From positions 1-7,699 of the forward strand of contig JAZDIB010000018.1 of the NCBI GenBank assembly GCA_043805355.1: DNA of 7,699 nt, read 5' to 3'. A program made the position numbers and the translations under genes. Below the pieces are notes generated by a model. The model was not told the origin of the DNA, made no database searches, and was given only the letters and a program-made list of their open reading frames with translations. Shown here in pieces: positions 4,984-7,699 of the stretch; positions within the stretch are counted from its first letter, which is position 1, and every line of letters begins with the position of its first letter. Source of the stretch: JAHJRN01 sp043805355. GTDB taxonomy: Bacteria > Patescibacteriota > Patescibacteriia > 2-12-FULL-60-25.

Positions 4984-5379
4984 CTACGGTTCGCGGAACA
5001 CATAGCGCCAACTGGTCTGCTGGTCCGAGACGCAGACGAGCTCGAAGCCGGTCAGGAGCGAGATGAGCCCCGCGAGGTGCGTGACCAGGATGCGCGTCGC
5101 GAGCATATGCGTCCGAAGAGGATACCGGTCGAGGACGTGCGCCTCGGAGAGCCGGAAATGGAGCGGCATGCCGTGGCGTTCGATCTGCAGGAACACGCCG
5201 TCGGCGCTGTCCATGCGGATGACCAGCTCGTCGCCCGGTCCAGGATGCGTCATCCCGTCCGTCGCGGACTCCGGGACGATCAGGCGGACATACGCGTTCG
5301 ACCCCTGCAACGACATCAATCCTCCTTCGCTCCGTCGGGTGACCGGACCATCGGATTCGTCTTCATGTACAAAGGTCAT
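4984..5379 (-). CDS. Unrecognised small protein, 131 residues (or 110 from an internal start)
   Basis: No family recognised. Three in-frame ATGs are possible: 5391 (135 residues, no binding site), 5379 (131 residues, GGAGGAGG just upstream) and 5316 (110 residues, AAGGAGG 4 nt upstream). I list 5379 because the promoter at 5422-5450 then gives a leader of about 36 nt, like the neighbouring gene; the 5316 site is at least as strong. The first ~20 residues are acidic and low in hydrophobics, which fits a dispensable extension. The core (from MSLQGSNAYVRLIVPES) reads as alternating strands with GPGDELVIRM and GVFLQIERHGMPLHFRL. Then comes a hydrophobic helix-like stretch, MLATRILVTHLAGLISLL (about 92-109), and an end SDQQTSWRYVFREP. 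There is no signal peptide. The stretch is interrupted by Arg and His, so it is more likely a packed helix than a membrane span. Monocistronic, divergent from glyA. Confidence 0.75.
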   Translation of the reverse strand: MTFVHEDESDGPVTRRSEGGLMSLQGSNAYVRLIVPESATDGMTHPGPGDELVIRMDSADGVFLQIERHGMPLHFRLSEAHVLDRYPLRTHMLATRILVTHLAGLISLLTGFELVCVSDQQTSWRYVFREP

Positions 5380-5421
5380 GTCCTCCTCCATGCGGATCGC
5401 GTCTCGACCTGCAGGAACAGG

Positions 5422-5450
5422 AACGTATGCGTCCGCGGGCCTTCTGTCAA
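5422..5450 (-). promoter_or_regulatory. Sigma-70-like promoter of the gene at 4984-5379
   Basis: Perfect -35 TTGACA (5450-5445), 17 bp, then TACGTT (5427-5422) on the minus strand; predicted start near 5415. It lies back to back with the glyA promoter, the two -35 boxes separated by 20 bp. Confidence 0.62.
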
Positions 5451-5479
5451 ATGTCCGTCGCGCCGACGATTCGACATTT
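5449..5479. promoter_or_regulatory. Nested dyad between the divergent promoters (possible operator)
   Basis: AAATGTC (5449-5455) and GACATTT (5473-5479) form a perfect 7-bp inverted repeat that touches both -35 boxes. Inside it CGTCG (5456-5460) and CGACG (5464-5468) form a second dyad around CGC. One protein bound here could affect both promoters; no such regulator is identified. Confidence 0.4.
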
Positions 5480-5499
5480 CAGGATTTTCGCCTTACCAT
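5471..5499 (+). promoter_or_regulatory. Candidate leaderless promoter of glyA
   Basis: TCGACA (5471-5476), 17 bp, TACCAT (5494-5499), then exactly 7 nt to ATG 5507. The predicted transcription start falls on or next to the A of the ATG, and there is no Shine-Dalgarno sequence. The folD promoter has the same geometry. Confidence 0.55.
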
Positions 5500-5506
5500 C
5501 CTCCGC

Positions 5507-6844
5507 ATGCATACCGACCATCTCGCCACCACCGACCCGGAGATCCGCGCCCTCATCGGCGAGGAGGACGAACGCCAGCGTACCGGGCTGGAGCTCATCC
5601 CGTCCGAGAACCACACGTCCCCCGCCGTCCTCGAGGCGCTCGCGACGACCTTCAGCGACAAGTACGCGGAGGGATATCCGGGCAGGCGCTACTACAGCGG
5701 CAATATCGTCGCGGACAAGCTCGAGACGCTGGTGCAGGAACGCGCCAAGACGCTCTTCGACGTCCCCTTCGCCAACGTCCAGCCGTACAGCGGTAGCCCG
5801 GCGAACTTCGCCGTCTACGTCGCGACGTGCGAGCCGGGCGATGCCGTCATGGGTCTCGACCTGCCGGATGGAGGGCACCTGACGCACGGCTGGAAGTTCA
5901 GCGCGACCGCGAAGCTCTGGAAGAGCCATCCGTACCACCTCAAGGAAGACGGCACGTTCGATTTCGACGAGATCCGCCGCATCGCGCTCGAAGCGAAACC
6001 GAAGCTCATCTGGTGCGGTGGGACGGCCGTCGCGCGCGCCATCCCGTTCGCGGAATTCGCGAAGGTCGCGGACGAGGTCGGCGCCACTCTCGTCGCGGAC
6101 ATCTCGCATATCGCGGGACTCGTCGCCGGCGGCCAACACGGGAGCCCGGTCCCGTACGCGCACATCATCACCACGACCACGCACAAGACGCTCCGCGGCC
6201 CGCGCGGCGCCATGATCCTCGTGACGCGGAAGGGACTCGACAAGGACGCGGATCTCGCGATGAAGATCGACAAGGCCATCATCCCCGGTCTCCAGGGCGG
6301 GCCGCACCTCAACACCATCGCCGGCATCGGCGTCGCACTACACGAAGCGTCCACCCCGGATTTCAAGGACTATGCGCGTCGCGTCGTCGAGAACGCGAAG
6401 GTCCTGGCCGCATCCCTCATCGCCCACGGCTTCACGCTCGTCTCCGGCGGCACCGACAACCATCTCCTGCTCGTGGACCTGCGACCGACGGGGATGGGCC
6501 GCGGCCGCCTCATGCAGAACGCGCTCGAACGCGTCGGCCTCTACGCGAACATGAACACGGTCCCACGCGATCCGTATCCGCTGCAACCGTCCGGACTCCG
6601 CCTCGGCACGCCCGCGGCCACGACGCGCGGCATGGGGCCGAAGGAGATGGAACGCATCGCCGATTGGATCGCGAAGGTCCGCGACCATCTCTCCGACATC
6701 CAGATGCCCGAAGACAGGGAAGAGCGGAGGTCCGTCATGCTCGGCTTCATCGGACAGCTTTCGACCGACCCGTTCTTCGCGGAGATGCGTGCCGAGGTCG
6801 AGGAACTGTGCCGCGCGTTCCCCGTCCCGGCGCTTCAGGAATAA
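5507..6844 (+). CDS. glyA: Serine hydroxymethyltransferase
   Basis: 445 residues, slightly longer than the ~417 of E. coli GlyA. This PLP enzyme interconverts serine plus tetrahydrofolate with glycine plus 5,10-methylene-THF in the cytoplasm. Visible signatures: IPSENHTSPAVLEA (31-44), DKYAEGYPGRRYYSG (51-65), QPYSGSPANFAVY (92-104), GGHLTHG (122-128), DISHIAGL (198-205) with the PLP-pocket Asp and His, the Schiff-base lysine K227 in TTTTHKTLRGPRG, and SGLRLGTPAATTRGM (362-376) with the substrate-carboxylate Arg R365. Differences from the common type include QPYSG for QPHSG, DLPDGGH for DLAHGGH and GGTAVARAI where GASAYPRxI is usual, marking a divergent branch. ATG 5507 fits the N-terminus; the frame is open far upstream but that part lacks family similarity. 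No ribosome binding site is seen, and the promoter spacing points to a leaderless mRNA. The 3' end meets a minus-strand RNA terminator. Confidence 0.96.
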   Translation: MHTDHLATTDPEIRALIGEEDERQRTGLELIPSENHTSPAVLEALATTFSDKYAEGYPGRRYYSGNIVADKLETLVQERAKTLFDVPFANVQPYSGSPANFAVYVATCEPGDAVMGLDLPDGGHLTHGWKFSATAKLWKSHPYHLKEDGTFDFDEIRRIALEAKPKLIWCGGTAVARAIPFAEFAKVADEVGATLVADISHIAGLVAGGQHGSPVPYAHIITTTTHKTLRGPRGAMILVTRKGLDKDADLAMKIDKAIIPGLQGGPHLNTIAGIGVALHEASTPDFKDYARRVVENAKVLAASLIAHGFTLVSGGTDNHLLLVDLRPTGMGRGRLMQNALERVGLYANMNTVPRDPYPLQPSGLRLGTPAATTRGMGPKEMERIADWIAKVRDHLSDIQMPEDREERRSVMLGFIGQLSTDPFFAEMRAEVEELCRAFPVPALQE

Positions 6845-6881
6845 GAAAAGCGGGCGTGCCATGCGTGATGGTCGCGCCCGC
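6840..6881 (-). terminator. Intrinsic terminator of minus-strand RNA copy A
   Basis: On the minus strand GCGGGCG (6881-6875) pairs with CGCCCGC (6856-6850), with an inner CCAT/ATGG stem, then TTTTCTTATT (6849-6840). On the plus strand the hairpin is followed by GGGAGAAAAA, not a T run, so it does not serve glyA. It overlaps the last bases of glyA. Confidence 0.75.
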
Positions 6882-7127
6882 GGGAGAAAAAGGACCGGAA
6901 CGAGAGGTGAAGCGCCCCGTGCTGAACGATGCACTGAACGATCGGATGCCTGAACGAACAGAACACTGCAACAGAGGGATACCCGTGAAAGGTGCGCGCT
7001 TCGGAGGCAGGACCCGCGGTACCTGACGCCATGACGTAGCCGCTGCTTCGTTGGATTTCGCGTGCCTCTTCGTTCCGGCGGAAGGCCCATGCCCTCCGGC
7101 GAATCCAAGGTCGACGGTCACGGCCGC
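6844..7127 (-). ncRNA. Candidate structured non-coding RNA, copy A (about 285 nt)
   Basis: Bounded by a minus-strand promoter (7134-7162) and terminator (6840-6881). Elements shared with copy B, in RNA order: hairpin GGAGGGC-AUGG-GCCUUCC (7097-7080); 5' strand of a long-range helix, CCGGAACGAAGAGG (7078-7065); small hairpin AGGUA/UGCCU (7024-7020 with 7009-7005); helix GAAGCGC/GCGCUUC (7002-6996 with 6915-6909); and 3' strand CCUCUCGUUCCGG (6907-6895). The long helix pairs over 13 bp with one bulge. The arm closed by GAAGCGC is much longer than in copy B and holds three copies of UCGUUCAG (6957-6950, 6941-6934, 6929-6922). No protein frame is shared with copy B. It does not match SRP RNA, RNase P RNA, tmRNA or the THF riboswitch as I know them. 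Transcription and structure are predicted; the function is unknown. Confidence 0.6.
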
Positions 7128-7133
7128 GACATA

Positions 7134-7162
7134 TATATACCGCGTCTTCAGCGTCGCGTCAA
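7134..7162 (-). promoter_or_regulatory. Promoter of minus-strand RNA copy A
   Basis: TTGACG (7162-7157), 17 bp, TATATA (7139-7134) within an AT alternation; predicted start near 7127. It lies just downstream of the copy B terminator, so the two RNAs are separate units. Confidence 0.65.
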
Positions 7163-7184
7163 TTCGATGGACCTCAAAACCGGC

Positions 7185-7212
7185 AAAAAAAGGCGCTTCA
7201 CGGTGGAAGCGC
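7185..7212 (-). terminator. Intrinsic terminator of minus-strand RNA copy B
   Basis: On the minus strand GCGCTTC (7212-7206) and GAAGCGC (7199-7193) form a 7-bp stem with a 6-nt loop, followed by C and seven T (7191-7185). On the plus strand the A run precedes the hairpin, so the direction is minus. Confidence 0.82.
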
Positions 7213-7412
7213 TTGGTGGGAGAAGGAGTGGAGAAGGGACCGGAATGACGAGGTGAAGCGCGTTGTCTGCTCTCGCAGACGAGGGGGGGAGGTTCGAACC
7301 GCGCTTTGGGAGGTAGGATCCGCCGTACCTGTCCGCCATTGGGGATGACGGAGCCTCATCATTCCGATGGAAGGCCCATGCCCTCCGCGAATCCGAGTCA
7401 CCACACCATGAC
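7185..7412 (-). ncRNA. Candidate structured non-coding RNA, copy B (about 225 nt)
   Basis: Bounded by a promoter (7419-7447) and a strong terminator (7185-7212). In RNA order: hairpin GGAGGGC-AUGG-GCCUUCC (7386-7369, identical to copy A); 5' helix strand CGGAAUGAUGAGG (7366-7354); hairpin CCGUCAU/AUGGCGG (7351-7345 with 7339-7333); hairpin AGGUA/UACCU (7330-7326 with 7315-7311); helix AAGCGCG/CGCGCUU (7306-7300 with 7262-7256) enclosing GUCUGC-GAGA-GCAGAC (GNRA-type loop, 7280-7265); and 3' strand CCUCGUCAUUCCG (7253-7241). The long-range helix has 13 pairs. Against copy A its pairs change together (U-A to C-G, U-G to A-U), which favours selection on structure. It lies between glyA and folD on the opposite strand to both. 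No known family is recognised. Confidence 0.62.
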
Positions 7413-7418
7413 CTGTCC

Positions 7419-7447
7419 TTGTTATCATCCGTCGTTTCCCATGTCAA
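7419..7447 (-). promoter_or_regulatory. Promoter of minus-strand RNA copy B
   Basis: Perfect -35 TTGACA (7447-7442), 17 bp, TAACAA (7424-7419); predicted start near 7412. It lies back to back with the folD promoter, -35 boxes 13 bp apart. Confidence 0.55.
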
Positions 7448-7460
7448 TCCCCTTCAAGCT

Positions 7461-7489
7461 TGGACATTCCCCGCGTTTTCCCGTATCCT
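7461..7489 (+). promoter_or_regulatory. Candidate leaderless promoter of folD
   Basis: TGGACA (7461-7466), 17 bp, TATCCT (7484-7489), then exactly 7 nt to ATG 7497, the same geometry as glyA. No Shine-Dalgarno sequence lies before the ATG. Confidence 0.55.
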
Positions 7490-7496
7490 CTGCGCC

Positions 7497-7699
7497 ATGA
7501 AACGCATCGACGGCAAGGCCCTCGCGGCCGCCATCCGCCAGCAGGTCAAGGACGATATCGCCGCCTCCGGCCTCTCGCCCACGCTTGCGGTCCTCCTCGT
7601 CGGCGACGACCCGGCATCGCATATCTACGTCAACCTCAAGGAGAAGGCCTGCGCCGAGGCCGGCATCGTGACGGACATCCGACGCCTGCCCGCAGACAC
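7497..7699 (+). CDS. folD: Bifunctional methylene-THF dehydrogenase / methenyl-THF cyclohydrolase FolD, 5' part
   Basis: The first 67 residues are present; the gene runs off the window (the family is about 280-300 residues). FolD oxidises 5,10-methylene-THF to 5,10-methenyl-THF with NAD(P)+ and hydrolyses it to 10-formyl-THF for purine and formyl-methionyl-tRNA synthesis. The N-terminus shows the family pattern: IDGKALAAAIRQQVK (4-18), PTLAVLLVGDDPAS (28-41) and the catalytic block SHIYVNLKEKACAEAGI (41-57), with the Tyr (Y44) and Lys (K48) of the YxxxK active-site pair. ATG 7497 gives the usual distance to that block. The gene is on the same strand as glyA, about 650 bp downstream, and uses glyA's product, but each has its own promoter, with two minus-strand RNAs between. 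The NAD(P)-binding domain is not visible here. Confidence 0.94.
   Translation, partial: MKRIDGKALAAAIRQQVKDDIAASGLSPTLAVLLVGDDPASHIYVNLKEKACAEAGIVTDIRRLPAD

Noticed and set aside
5063..5506. N-terminal extension of glyA
   Set aside because: The frame is open, but it is antisense to the 4984-5379 gene, has no SHMT similarity and lies upstream of the glyA promoter.
7286..7306. tRNA T-arm-like GGTTCGAACC
   Set aside because: The flanks do not form a 5-bp T stem on either strand, and no acceptor, D or anticodon arms surround it. It is a 10-bp palindrome inside RNA copy B.
7148..7447. Minus-strand protein frames within RNA copies A and B
   Set aside because: They cross terminators or promoters, the two copies do not share a long reading frame, and the conserved blocks shift frame between copies.
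6845..7496. THF or glycine riboswitch for glyA or folD
   Set aside because: The structured elements read on the minus strand with minus-strand promoters and terminators, the known core sequences are absent, and folD appears leaderless, leaving no 5' leader for a riboswitch.

Overview
The window reads as a stretch of bacterial chromosome of moderately high GC with small intergenic gaps and housekeeping genes on both strands. Divergent MurC, MurB and SHMT sequences, several apparently leaderless genes, a free-standing four-helix-bundle protein remnant and scattered small palindromic elements suggest a member of the Candidate Phyla Radiation (Patescibacteria). That placement is inference from gene character; no marker gene settles it.

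Layout, left to right. (1) 29-413: an array of nested inverted repeats in two imperfect tandem copies, closed by a strong plus-strand terminator. (2) 465-593 (+): a 42-residue single-span membrane protein with a strong ribosome binding site, sharing a bidirectional terminator with a convergent ribosome hibernation factor (hpf/raiA, 632-943, -). (3) 953-1266: no intact gene; it holds simple repeats, the C-terminal remnant of a four-helix-bundle protein gene and a palindromic mobile-type element that cuts it. (4) 1267-3716 (-): murC and murB overlap by ATGA; a second, related palindromic element supplies the last ~22 codons of murC and the ribosome binding site of murB. (5) 3881-4831 and 4984-5379 (-): two unrecognised proteins, each with its own sigma-70-like promoter and terminator. 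(6) 5507-6844 (+): glyA, divergent from the previous gene across a back-to-back promoter. (7) 6844-7412 (-): no protein gene; two tandem copies of what looks like the same structured non-coding RNA, each with its own promoter and intrinsic terminator and with compensatory base changes between copies. (8) 7497-end (+): 5' part of folD.

MurC and MurB catalyse consecutive early peptidoglycan steps. GlyA makes 5,10-methylene-THF and FolD oxidises it to 10-formyl-THF, so the right end is a one-carbon/folate locus. glyA and folD have the same promoter geometry (-35, 17 bp, -10, then 7 nt to ATG), and murC nearly so (6 nt), which predicts leaderless mRNAs. The most novel-looking item is the pair of minus-strand RNAs between glyA and folD; the hairpin array at the left edge is second.
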